Made by a program: the position numbers and the translations under genes. Shown here one piece after another: positions 22,481 through 32,905 of a stretch of DNA of 64,000 bases. Numbering within the stretch: the stretch's first letter is position 1; each line of letters starts with the position of its first letter. The stretch comes from Ceratopteris richardii (taxonomy: Eukaryota > Streptophyta > Polypodiopsida > Polypodiales > Pteridaceae), in NCBI GenBank assembly GCA_020310875.1, contig CM035416.1, forward strand, positions 73,415,983-73,479,982, read 5' to 3'. Below the pieces are notes generated by a model that saw only the letters and a list, made by a program, of their open reading frames with translations, was not told the DNA's origin and ran no database searches.

Positions 22481-22658
22481 TCTTTGGGAAGCTCATTTGC
22501 ATTGACCATCATTTGAATGCATGTCTTCATACACTCGGCTAGGTTTTGATACTTCTCGGATTGATAAATAAAGCGTGAATCCCCACTATATGCACTTGAG
22601 GGGGATCAAGGTATAGTCTCTTTCTCCACAAGTCCCTAAGTTGGATCTTAGGTACACA
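22481..22658 (+). repeat. Gypsy-3 5' LTR, truncated
   Basis: Matches 42916-43093, the last 178 bp of the 3' LTR, with four mismatches and no gaps. It ends GGTACACA. The first 706 bp of the LTR, including its TATA box, are missing; the junction at 22480/22481 is with the Copia-3 integrase. Confidence 0.92.
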
Positions 22659-22664
22659 CGTTTT

Positions 22665-22682
22665 TGGCGCCGTTGTCAGCGA
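22665..22682 (+). other. Gypsy-3 primer binding site
   Basis: TGGCGCCGTTGTCAGCGA, six bases after the LTR. It resembles the TGGCGCCGTTGCCGGGGA site, complementary to the 3' end of tRNA-Asp, used by Athila-group plant elements, with a few mismatches. Confidence 0.7.
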
Positions 22683-23309
22683 TATCAAATCAAACCGAGA
22701 CATTCGTGTGATGGTAAGTAGCTCTTAGCATTGAAGTGAGTTGAGGAGTTGGTGAATTTCTCTTCTTTGGTAAGTCACACTCATCCGCACTTACTACTTC
22801 TCACTCTTGGAGTGTGTGTAGTGAGTTGATAGTCTAGGGAAGTGAGTGGAGTGAGTAGAGTAGGAAGGAGGAAATAGGCAAGTAGGTTAGGCAATTAGAG
22901 TAGTTGTTAAGGTGTTTCTTTTAGCCCTTTTGAGTCATATTTTCAAAAAGTATAAAACAAAAAAAAAATCAAACTTTGCCATTCATTCCTACGCCTGCAA
23001 GTATCGAGAGAGAGCTAGAAGTCGAATATCAGGTTTGGAGATCATGGAGATTGTGGCCGCTCAGAGCAAGTGAGAGTGATAGAAGAGCTTAAAAAATAGC
23101 TTCCAAGGTGAGCACATCAATCTTTTACTCATAACATCCAATCAAATCAAGCAGTTTAGTAAAACGACCTGCGACAAGTATCGTGAGGGTCATCCCGGGG
23201 TAAAGAAAGTTCATTTTTGTGATACAGACTCAGGGGAGAGGGTAGATGAACTCTAGGAACATTGGTATGCAATAAAAATCCAAAAAACACTAGCTAAAAG
23301 TTGAAAAAA
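22683..23309 (+). other. Gypsy-3 leader, first part
   Basis: Untranslated leader between the primer site and the hairpin array. It contains a GAGTG-rich stretch (22730-22880) and a poly-A run near 22960. I see no ORF worth calling. Confidence 0.5.
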
Positions 23310-24045
23310 TGTCAAGTATCATGTTCTCCCACGGTTGAGATATCGCGATACCTGGATATCATGACTCCTGTGGTCGAGTATCGCGATACTTGTAGTGGTC
23401 AAATATCGTGTATCCTTGATAAATCCTCACAATACTAGTCGCATATCGCATATTGTGTATCGTCAATTTTCGATCACGATACCTGTCGTGTATCGAGTAT
23501 CATGAAAGTTCTGATTGCAATACCTGTTGCATATCGTGTATCGTGGAGGTAGCTTTTGCAATACCTAGTGGATATTGAGTATCGTCGGGAAATTTCTCAC
23601 GATACTTGCTAAATATCTAGTATCGTGGAGATTTGAAAACGATATTGGACTAGTATCGAAATATCGTGGGAATTCTTTTGATCGAGTATCGAATATCGTT
23701 TAGTTCCAAGTATCGAGTATCGTTGATTTTTCGCGATACCTGCCCAATATCGTGTATCGTGACTGTCACAAAGTGTCAAGTATCATGTGTTGGGCTCTAG
23801 CCTCATATCGAGTATTGTGTATCGTGGGATTACCTCCTTGTGATACCTGTGTAATATCGAGTATCGTGAGGGTCCTTCGGCAATACCGACTGGATATCGA
23901 GTATCGTGCTATTGGCCAGTTGGTCAAGTATCGTATATCGGGTTCTGTCTAGTTGGTCAAGTATCGTGTATCGTGGCATTTTTCCAGTCAGCTAATATCG
24001 AGTATCGTGGAATTCTTTTGGGTGAAGTATCGTGTATTGTGGATT
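23310..24045 (+). repeat. Degenerate tandem array of hairpin-like units in the Gypsy-3 leader
   Basis: About 14 units of roughly 45-65 bp built from CGATACCTG, then ATATCG(A/T)GTATCGTG. The two halves, CGATAC and GTATCG, are reverse complements, so most units can form a short stem. The clearest is near 23598-23630, where CACGATAC pairs with GTATCGTG across 18 bp. Units vary by substitution (CAATACC, GTATCATG) but keep the pairing halves. Spacers between units are unrelated. It ends about 105 bp before the gag start. No coding frame crosses it. Confidence 0.8.
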
Positions 24046-24150
24046 CATTTTCAGCCTTAGTTCAACCAAATATTCCCTAGAATTCAGATCCTCAGTAGAG
24101 AACTCTAGGTGCTGGAGGTTGGCTAAGTTAGACTAGAATTCTTCAATTGA

Positions 24151-27100
24151 ATGAACCTAAGATCCGGAAGAACCCTTGGGAGTCAAAGAAGTGTGATTTC
24201 TTCTGTAGAAAGTGTAGCCGAACCAAGTATTCATTCACATTACTCTGAAACCTCGAGTGAGTCGGAGGAAGAAATTCCCATGGCTTTAGAGGATATGCAG
24301 AATTATGTACCAATAATTGGCATGATGTCAATTATTGAGGGTGAATATCGGACATCATTAGAATATGTGAACACCAATCAACATGGGATACCTATCTACC
24401 TAGATGGTCTAAACCGATTAGTGGCCAGACTAAAGAGAGCTACAGACACTTACATAGTACCTAGGCCAGCAGTTAAATATGCAGGAGGGTTCTATATGGA
24501 CAAAAGAGATATTCAGTACGTAGTTACGGACCACCCTGAAAGCATCAACAAACAAGGATGCCCACAACCTTAATGAAGAGGGACATGAAGAGCAGGTAAC
24601 CACCCCTATAGGGAGATCCACGGTTGTCAGGGTTTGGAGAGGAGACCTAGTTCCCCAAGATGATTCCGTAATGGATGTCTATTTGATCAATGGGATGGAA
24701 CATCTCCTCAGAGCCCACTCTTTGTTATGGGAAGTGGCCAATAACCCAATCACCATCTATGAGTTACAAGATCCTGAACTCCCCACCATTCTCACGTATT
24801 TGGACAAAAACCAAAGGAGGTACTGGCCTCTAACGAAGTTAGAAAGAGCAGGGTTGAAATACCAAAACATCCCAGTGTTCCCTCCTAGGGATCAAGCTAC
24901 TACTTCTCAGAACCCCCAAGGAACTTATCAAGATAATTCATATCAGCATTCTGGACAGACACAACGCATATACCGGTCAGACCACATGTGCAGTTTGTTA
25001 TGCCGGGCTATAATCCTAACTATCGGCCTCAACCACCTGTTGAACCAAGGAATAGAATTCATGTCCCGGATAGACCACCTGTAGTAAGAGGACCTGGTAT
25101 ACCAATAGGAAGACCAGTTCTCCCTGTGATGCATAGACCACCTGAAGCAGGAAGAAGATTAAGGCCTATTCAAGTTGCAAAATGCATGAGAAACCATTAT
25201 GATGGCTCTAGCGAACCTTACAATCATATAGCTGAATTCAAGAAAGTAATCAGAGCCGAACAAGTGGAAGATTTTTTTATTCAATATGAATCCTTTGGTC
25301 TAACTCTGACAGACACAGCTTTAGCTTGGTTCAAGCCATTAGACCCTAATAATTTTCAAAACATGGACCAAGTCTATCAAGAATTAATTGAAGAGTTCAC
25401 CAAATCTGGGATTAAAAACAACTCTTCCTCATTGATCCATAGTTTTAAGCAAGCTTCTACGGAATCAGTGAGATTGGAAGCAAGAAGATTTAAGCAGTAT
25501 GTGGATAGATGCCCTGTTGAAGAGAGACCCACTCAAAACAAAATGGTGTCATTGTTTTTGGAAGGATTAGTAATTGGATCATTAAGATCCGTGGTATATA
25601 TGAAAAGAGTTCAAACTTTGCAAGAATGTATGAAAGAATGTATTGACCTAGAGGACAATCTAGCAGAGACTTGAAAATACCTCAAGGTAGTGTGAAAAGT
25701 GAAGATTCCGCCAGTAGCACGTCAAACTCTAAGAACAATGTAGAGGAAATAGCCGACTTAGTAGCAAAGAAATTGAATGTTCAAGGGCCAAGGAACTACC
25801 CCAATAACCCAATGAGAGTACCCATGCTTAGGAGGTGTGTGCATTGTGGAGGTGATCATCCTTCTCATTTGTGCACTAGGGGAGTAGTCCCACCACCTTC
25901 TTATGCTTACAATAGACCACCCGCACCGGGCCCTCTACAATATTGTAGCATAGAGCAAAGATACATGAATCATAGCACAGAAAACTGTCCTTACAATCGA
26001 CAGTCAAGACCAGTACAACCTCTCATGAGACCTTATGGATACCATCTGACATATCAAGGAGGTGAAGCCTTTAGATATCCCACATATCAGCAGCAGACAC
26101 CAACACCACGACCTTATGCTTATCAAGGCTACGCTCAACCACAACCGGTGTTAGGACAACAACCGCCTCACCCACAGAATGTTGTCCCAGTGAAAATAGC
26201 TCAACTTGAAGAAAACCCAGAGAGAGAAATAGTCCCAGCCACACCTTTGGTGAGTAACGAACCATATGACCCATCCTATGACCATGTTCAAGGGAATTAT
26301 TCTGCTTATGAGAGCTCTATAATTGAATATGGACAATCTTACGAGCCATATGCATATAGCATGGAAGGACCATATAGTTCTTACGGATATGAGCAGGATT
26401 ATGTGTCATTGATGTACACAGCTCCCAGAGCACCCATACCCTCCCAACCTATGAATAGACCACCTGCACCTAGAGGACCCTGTTACAGATGTGGAGGTGA
26501 TCATTTTATCAGAGAATGTACATTACCAAACCCACCACCAGCACAGCGAGTGTGGGAAGGATATTGTAGTGATTGTGGTAAAGAACACCTTTTTAGGGAT
26601 TGCCCTAAGAACCCCAACAAAGTTAACTCGAACGTGCAGATCAACGTGATAGAAGTGATAGAGTCGTCAGGGAGTGACAAGGAGTATACTATGCCATTGA
26701 AAGCAATAACAAGAGCTAAAGCTAGAGAGACCCCAGAAAAACCGGGAGAGAATGAAAGGCGACAGAGAAGTGAATATACCCACACCTCAAATAGTTGAAG
26801 ACTCGAAAGAGCTTGGGAAAAGTGTTACAAGTAAACGAACACAAAGATGGAAGAATCGTAGAGACAGGATCAGGGAAAAGAAACTACAACAAAAGAAGGA
26901 GAACGAAATGAATGAACAAGGTCAAGAAGAAAAACAGAAACTTGAAGGAGAAAATCAGAAAGGAAAGTATAAAAAAGAAGAGGTAGAATCAGTGTTAGCA
27001 GACCCCATGACAGAAGAGTTAGCCATGTGGATTCAGGCATACTAGGCACGAATAAGAGCAGGACCAACCATTGAACAACATGAAAAAGAATATCCTAGAG

Positions 27101-27368
27101 GTGACTTAGAGAAAGAAAGGTTGGAGATATGCAGGAAACTAATTGAAGTAGCTCAACAGACCCTGGAAAAACCTGTACTTCAGCTACCCAATTCATGAAT
27201 TCCTGAAAAAGAATTCCAAGAGTGTGTCATCCCTAATGATCCCGAGAAAGGAAAAGAAGGTGAGACACGTGATGGAAATTACTACAAGGATAAAAGAGGA
27301 GGATCCGTTGTCCCCGAAGTAGACGGGGAGTGGCCTAAAGACTTGTGGGCAAGAGTCCAAGAAGATAG
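24151..27368 (+). pseudogene. Gypsy-3 gag (continues at 31334 after NA-1)
   Basis: Starts at the ATG at 24151 (M-N-L-R-S-G-R). The main frame is shared by 24151-24573, 24988-25674 and 26752-27368, with shifts around 24580-24980 and 25670-26750. The capsid domain (25170-25660) has A-W-F, I-H-S-F-K-Q and F-L-E-G-L motifs of Ty3 gag. Three zinc knuckles follow in the form CX2CX3HX4C: C-V-H-C-G-G-D-H (near 25840), C-Y-R-C-G-G-D-H (near 26480) and C-S-D-C-G-K-E-H (near 26570). Each is one residue short of the usual CX2CX4HX4C between the second Cys and His. A Lys/Glu-rich charged tail (26750-27040) follows. Stops at 27043 and 27196. The frame continues unbroken on the far side of NA-1. Confidence 0.85.
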
Positions 27369-27557
27369 TGTAGGGCTCTGGTGTGCAGAAGAAGAGGAGG
27401 AAGGAAGAGATGGAGCGAGAGAGAAGAGAGGAGAGACACGCGGATATGCGTGGGAGCCTCGAAACCCACATAATGATCTCTCGTGAGGCAATGCTCTATA
27501 TATGATGTATATATATGAATATGGGGGTAAGGTCACATGACCCTTACATCCCCAACA
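27369..27557 (-). repeat. NA-1 3' LTR
   Basis: 189 bp, TGTAGGGC to CCCCAACA on the plus strand. It differs from 31145-31333 at two sites, both A/G or C/T. It contains TATATA stretches near 27496-27518. GATAG precedes it. Confidence 0.95.
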
Positions 27558-27572
27558 ATCTCCCACTTAAGG
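27558..27572 (-). other. NA-1 polypurine tract
   Basis: Minus strand CTTAAGTGGGAGAT directly before the LTR start. NA-2 has the same arrangement at 53033-53041. Confidence 0.75.
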
Positions 27573-27664
27573 GTCAATGTGACCATAAGTGAAAAATATA
27601 CAAAGAATGATGTAGGACTATACAATAATGTACAGGAAGAGTCCGGACCTCTACCCATACTAGA

Positions 27665-28627
27665 TCAGCCTACACCAACCGCCTCGAACAAGGTGTATCC
27701 ATGCACCTCAAACTGCTCTAGACTCATATCGATAAGAGTCGAGCTCACATATGACTGATGCAAGAACTCATGAAGTTCCTGCAAAGCTCCCACTCGCTCT
27801 ATGCCTGTGTCAATCATCGAACGACTGACAACTCCAAGTGCAAATGCTCCAATCACAACTGCAATGTCTGGTCTTGAGCATAACAACTCGTAGATCAGAC
27901 TCCCAAATGCTGACGAAACATGTGCTATCATGGCTAACCTAACTATGACAGCCATGCTTGTATCCAAGGAATCCAAAGCACCATCATCAAGATTAACATG
28001 TCTTGACATATCTGTGTCAACATCTGGCATGAGCGAATCCAAGAATGACTGCATAATAGCTGACTCCTCAGCATCTAAATCAGTCATCCTATCAACCAAG
28101 GATGTGTCTAGGTATGCATCCTGAGAGCTAATATGCTCTACCATACACTGTGTATCATGAGAGCAATCCTGCTCTACCACACCAAGTGTATGATCATGCT
28201 CCACATGAGCTAACTGCACAACATCAACACCAAGGTCAAATTGATGATCACACTCTAACTGAGTATCATCATAATGCTCTATATGAGCATCCAGATCATG
28301 CTCTAAAGCATCCAACTGATCATCCAAAGTGTGCTCCAAATGAACATCCACATGATCAACAAAACCATGCTCCATAGAAGCATCATGAGCATCCAAAACA
28401 TGCTCTACATGTGCATCCATCTGAGCATCTAAATCCTGCCATACATGTGCATCATGAATATCAATAGACCTATCTGTAGGTAGACAAAATGACACATGAC
28501 GAGTCTCACATCGCACATAAGACTGAACTCCCACTGAGACGAGACTGTCTCTCACATGAAGTACCTGCAGTGGATCCATGTGCCTAATCGTAGCACCTCT
28601 AACAAGCATAAGTTGTCCCAACTGCAA
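27665..28627 (-). CDS. NA-1 His/Asp-rich C-terminal domain
   Basis: 320 codons open to the stop at 27665, in the same frame as the gag and protease upstream. The coordinate 28627 is only the first possible internal start; the part before it (28628-28675) still reads as the end of a copia protease (R-Y-Y-A-F-L-G-E). Residues about 55-175 are a dense run of Asp, His, Glu and Leu with D-A-H-V-E-H-like units, produced by imperfect ~20 bp repeats in the DNA (28150-28450). A hydrophobic stretch (about residues 225-280, with I-A-V-V-I-G-A-F-A-L-G-V-V) precedes an ordinary-looking end. No integrase or RT motif is present. It could bind metal or nucleic acid, or simply be a repeat-expanded filler; function unknown. 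Confidence 0.7.
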   Translation of the reverse strand: MQLGQLMLVRGATIRHMDPLQVLHVRDSLVSVGVQSYVRCETRHVSFCLPTDRSIDIHDAHVWQDLDAQMDAHVEHVLDAHDASMEHGFVDHVDVHLEHTLDDQLDALEHDLDAHIEHYDDTQLECDHQFDLGVDVVQLAHVEHDHTLGVVEQDCSHDTQCMVEHISSQDAYLDTSLVDRMTDLDAEESAIMQSFLDSLMPDVDTDMSRHVNLDDGALDSLDTSMAVIVRLAMIAHVSSAFGSLIYELLCSRPDIAVVIGAFALGVVSRSMIDTGIERVGALQELHEFLHQSYVSSTLIDMSLEQFEVHGYTLFEAVGVG

Positions 28628-28675
28628 CTGAAAATGATGCTCACCAAGGAATGCATAATATCTGCTCTCCTGTAA

Positions 28676-29413
28676 TTAGCTAACTAAAATCAAGCTCATA
28701 GGGAATGAAGGCACATAGCGTACATGTCTGAGTATAAGTGATGCTCCACTAGGTAGCATAAGGTATACATCTCCTGCACCCTCAATGTCATATGTCGTAC
28801 CATCAGGCATGTGCACACATCCACGACTCTCACTTGAGAATCGACAAAACCACTCACGATATGGAGTAACATGAAAAGTGGCTAATGCATCAAGCAACCA
28901 AGCCATATATGTGCTATCCAATGAACAAGAGGAATCATGAGATGAACTATAGGAGAAAGTGATATCACCATCACTAGCATAATCAACTACCATAGAATCT
29001 CCTGAAACCACTACCTGACCTGCATCACGTGCATATCTCTGACGTCGTCATCGCATCCGCCTAAAGCAACATCGTCGAATATGGCCCTCATGACCACAAT
29101 GCCAACATCGAAGTCGTCGATGTGATCTATGTCTCACATGAGTCAATGGACTCGCATACATATCATGTAGTCTCTGCCATAATGCACTACTCGTCTCCTC
29201 ATACATAACAGACTCATATATAGAATCCACAAGCTGTAATCGGATAGTGGAGTTGGCCAATGCATCTATATCCATCCATACGTGGTCGAGCATGTCACGA
29301 GGCCTCTGTGCATCTCTATGCACATACATGTGTAACCCTGCACGAACCAATGTATACCACATCTGAGCTTTCCATCTCGGAAAGTCAGTGCCATCAAATC
29401 GAGAAGACACCAT
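28676..29413 (-). pseudogene. NA-1 gag and protease-like part
   Basis: The ATG at 29413 starts a short copia gag (F-D-G-T-D-F-P-R-W-K). Its capsid is cut short after L-H-D-M-Y and passes straight to an Arg/His-rich stretch and a complete zinc knuckle, C-W-H-C-G-H-E-G-H-I-R-R-C-C. TGA at 29048 (from CGA) and TAA at 28676 (probably from CAA) are the only breaks. Between them lies a protease-like region in which W-L-L-D-A-L-A-T-F-H-V replaces the usual W-L-L-D-S-G-A-T-x-H: the catalytic D remains but S-G is lost, so the protease should be dead. P-Y-R-E-W-F and V-R-Y-V-P motifs confirm the family. Confidence 0.85.
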
Positions 29414-31131
29414 GCTGGCAATCCAAGAGACTAGTAATGTATTAAGAGACTAGAAACAATACTCTATCCTCAATAGGATCACACCTGCATATCCATATGC
29501 ATAACTCACATCACAAATGTCTCGATGGAGAAAGAACCATGTGAACCACCTGTCACATAACCATGCATCTAGCATGCACATAAAACCATGAGCATAAGTC
29601 CTGTTCACCAAGTCTCCAAAGTGACCAAATAGATGTGAAAGAATCCTGGGAAAATTTCGACAGAGTATCCGCTGTAAACTGAGCAATCAAACAAGATAAC
29701 CAATAATGAAAGAACAATAAGTAATCCATCACCACCTGTCACTGATCAAATCAAGAAGATAATGGCAACTACATGTGCCAAAAAACTAATGGCAATACAC
29801 GCCAATACAATGGTGATGCACCTCCCACTCAAGAATGAATCCTGCAAGATGGTCCAACCTATCACAAATAACCTGTCACCGAGTCCAAATGAATGGAGAT
29901 AAACAATGATCCAAAGCTATCGCACAAGCTTCAAGTTCCACTAGAGTTCTCTTCTAGCATAAATGCTATCGAAATTTCGACAGCATCTCCTCTATAAAAT
30001 GGACTCTAGAACCAAAATAACCATGTGGGAATCACCATCCACATATGCCAAGAATCACACTGGCAAATATATATCAATCAATGACCAAATGCTAATAATG
30101 ATGACAAACGAATGTGTAACTGAGGCTCCAATCTGGATCCTGTACCTGCAAAGAAAACAAAGATACAAGTACCAAACAAGATCCAAAATCAACACTCACA
30201 AAAGTATGTGCAACCGGCAAGTAAATCCATAACCAAGTGGCATAAGCAAGATATAGACCACCATGCCACTATACATCCATGATCGAACTCATGATGACAT
30301 AAATCTCAAAAAAGAGTATACCACAATGTCATCTTACATGCCAAACGCGTGACAAGATCATGCTCTACTCTCATATGGAGGAGCTATCACAATGATCATA
30401 CATGTACAACGCTTTGAAGCTCTGAAAATAAGAGCTTGCACACCATAAATTCTCTCTCGAAGAAGTTCCAAAGCAAATTCAACCTCCAAGTGCAATTAGG
30501 GTTCTTATAGTGAAAATGTGATGCTCTGTGTTTTGCTGTTTCAGAGATGATAACATCTGAATCTGAACTTTTAGCCTTCAGCAAACTTCAAGATCTAACT
30601 CTTGGCTATGTAACGAGATAAAGAACACCTCAATCGGAGGTGTGTAGCTCAAAATATGCTCAAAACAAGCACTTGCTGTCAATTTCACTTTCACTTGCAA
30701 TAGTACTGCTCTGTATTCTGCAATTTTGGCAACCTAAAACTCAGAATCTGGATCTAAGTTCTTTTACAAAGTTGTAGCTATCTTTCCAAGCTACACACAG
30801 CAAGTTGAATCATCGAATTCCGAGCTGCAGAACGCAACTTATGACAAAAAAACCGACCTGTTGTCCTAGTGAATATAGATTTGCTTTCTACAGTAGTCTG
30901 CGTTTTTCGAATTTTCGGCACTTTAGAAGTCTGAACCAGGTTCTGCGCCCTTCTGTGAAGTTGTAGTCCTCTATGTTAACTACGCACAGAACTTTAAAAC
31001 GCATCAATCGGAGTTTCCTAGCTCAAGTTATAGCCGAAATACTGAACTGCTGTCAAGAGATGCCGACCTGCACTTCTACCTCTTCTCACCTAAGCTTCCA
31101 TTGAAGCTTCTTGCACACCAGCCTTCAGCAT
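29414..31131 (-). other. NA-1 leader
   Basis: 1.7 kb between the primer site and the gag start, non-coding on both strands. It is unusually long for a 4 kb element (over 40% of the length). It may hold packaging and dimerisation signals, but I cannot point to one. Confidence 0.6.
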
Positions 31132-31143
31132 GCTCTGATACCA
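31132..31143 (-). other. NA-1 primer binding site
   Basis: TGGTATCAGAGC on the minus strand, two bases inside the LTR. It is the exact initiator tRNA-Met site and fixes the element as minus strand. Confidence 0.93.
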
Positions 31144-31144
31144 A

Positions 31145-31333
31145 TGTAGGGCTCTGGTGTGCAGAAGAAGAGGAGGAAGGAAGAGATGGAGCGAGAGAGA
31201 AGAGAGGAGAGACGCGCGGATATGTGTGGGAGCCTCGAAACCCACATAATGATCTCTCGTGAGGCAATGCTCTATATATGATGTATATATATGAATATGG
31301 GGGTAAGGTCACATGACCCTTACATCCCCAACA
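31145..31333 (-). repeat. NA-1 5' LTR
   Basis: 189 bp partner of 27369-27557 with two differences. It is followed by GATAG (31334-31338), the target duplication. Confidence 0.95.
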
Positions 31334-32215
31334 GATAGATGGAAGAAAGTGGAAGGAATTGAACCACCCTTTGAGGAGTTAGAAGCAGAAGGTGAATTGG
31401 AAGACTCAATACCTGAGCTGAGTTCAAAAGGATTATTACAATTTGATAAGAGCGACAAGGATGATGACAGTGTGAAGGTTTTGCCAAATTACACAAGGGA
31501 ATACGAACATAATTCTGAATTATACTGCATCCCCTCAATAAGAAAAAAAGGGTAGTACCCATCAATCCAAACATCGGATATCATACAACATCTTAGAAAG
31601 GTAAAAATCCCGTGTACTCTGACATTGGAAGAACTTTTGAAGATAAAACCACATTTGAAGGAGAAGCTAACCAGTCAATTGGAGACCAAGTCAGAAGAGA
31701 AGGAGATGCTTGATGAAGTGACCACAGTCAAAATCCCAGTCGATAAGGTTGGAGATTTCAACGAGGGAGATGAAGGAAACACCTACCTTCCAATTACTTA
31801 TAGGGGTTACACCACTAAAGCTATCTTAGATTCTGGAGCTGGAGTAGGAATCTCTACTAAAGAAATATGGGAGAAATGGGGAAAACCAGCTTTAAGACCA
31901 ACACGCATGAAGATACAAATGGCAGATGGACACGCTGAAAGGCCCTTGGGATTATTGGAAAGAGTAACTTTTACCACCTGCGGAATTGAATTCGAGCACA
32001 TCTTAGCGATCTGTCAATTTGAAAGGGCTAGCAATTATGAGATGATACTTGGAAGACCCTTCATGAGACAGTTGAAGGCAGTGCAAGATTGGGGAAAAGA
32101 TGTGGTATACTTACAGCACGAGGTAAACACGACCAGAATAAATCTCCACACATACACGTATCAAGATGTTCCCCCCTTGCAATGGAATCCGATTCATAAG
32201 GAGGAGGACGAGTAG
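31334..32215 (+). pseudogene. Gypsy-3 gag end and first protease
   Basis: The gag frame resumes directly after NA-1 (R-W-K-K-V-E-G-I-E), reaches a TAG at 31553, and passes into the protease. The retropepsin active site is intact: I-L-D-S-G-A-G at 31823-31843, with T-Y-L-P-I-T-Y before it and M-I-L-G-R-P-F-M (near 32044) as the second conserved block. It is the standard maturation protease placed before RT. TAG at 32213 interrupts the frame to the next part. Gypsy-4 carries the same arrangement but with a damaged active site. Confidence 0.88.
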
Positions 32216-32896
32216 TTGATTCACAGTATAGGTTCAAGTGACCAGTCATGGATGAACGAAGACACTCATCTATGGATATACCAGACCGCAAAAAAGGAAG
32301 AGGAAAGAAAGAAAGGATGGCAGCAAAGGCAAGGAGTCACTAGATCTGTACAAGATCCAGCTTACATGCCTCAAATATTCCTAGATGAAGAATTGGAACC
32401 TCATGGTTGGATGGAGATTTTAGCCACTCTCGATGTGTGTATAAATGAAGAAGTGATAACCATGAATGAATGTATTGACGAGGAAGGATATGATGTAAGC
32501 CTATACGTGGTGGTTCTTCAAGAGGCTAAAGAGGGAGAAGTAATTGAAAAAGAATGGAAGGTGGATTATGAGAGCATTGAAATGGAGCAGGAACAAATTG
32601 AGTCAGGAAGTGACAATGAAAGAGTAAGTGTCATAACTAATGAATTAAATCAAGAAATGACACGGGAAGGAGAACTTAGATTAGACAAAGAAAAATATGA
32701 CGGAGAAAATAAACCTCAGGATCAATTCGAAGTGTCTGTCCACTTCAAAAAATATGAAGTAGAAGAGAGGAAAAATGCTATCCAAATGCCAAAACGAGAA
32801 GCACAACCAGGAATAGCATATGAAAACAAAGAACAGACCAAGAAAATAGTAGTAACATTGGAGGAAGGAGAAGAACGATGTACTTTTATAGGATAG
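32216..32896 (+). pseudogene. Gypsy-3 protease to RT linker
   Basis: 227 codons in the same frame as protease and RT, ending at TAG 32894. Rich in Glu, Asp and Lys. D-T-H-L-W-I near 32260 and E-E-G-E-E-R-C-T-F-I-G near its end are both also found in the Gypsy-4 linker (47849-46990), so the linker is conserved in the family. No known domain recognised. Confidence 0.65.
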
Positions 32897-32905
32897 GATG
32901 TCTCA

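Larger units (their letters stand above)
27369..31333 (-). mobile_element. NA-1, young non-autonomous copia-type element with gag, protease and a novel His/Asp-rich domain
   Basis: 3965 bp flanked by GATAG (27364-27368 and 31334-31338). The LTRs of 189 bp differ at two positions. The minus-strand primer site lies at 31132-31143 and the polypurine tract at 27558-27572. Coding is one frame from 29413 down to 27665: gag with a zinc knuckle, protease-like part, then a 320-residue His/Asp-rich region. There is no integrase, RT or RNase H, so copying needs enzymes from another copia element. Only two stops break the frame (29048 and 28676), each one C-to-T step from a sense codon. It resembles TR-GAG elements, gag-only non-autonomous LTR elements, but with an added domain. 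Confidence 0.92.

Noticed and set aside
23310-24045. Possible CRISPR array
   Set aside because: Repeats are degenerate and internally palindromic, spacers are irregular, there are no cas genes, and the DNA is from a plant retroelement.
25665-25680. Programmed -1 frameshift in Gypsy-3 gag
   Set aside because: The overlap lies inside gag between capsid and zinc knuckles, not at a gag-pol border, and lacks a heptamer slippery site; the later return to the first frame indicates ordinary indels.
28150-28377. Plus-strand His-rich open frame inside NA-1
   Set aside because: Shadow of the minus-strand His/Asp-rich repeat; the minus frame is longer and in frame with gag.
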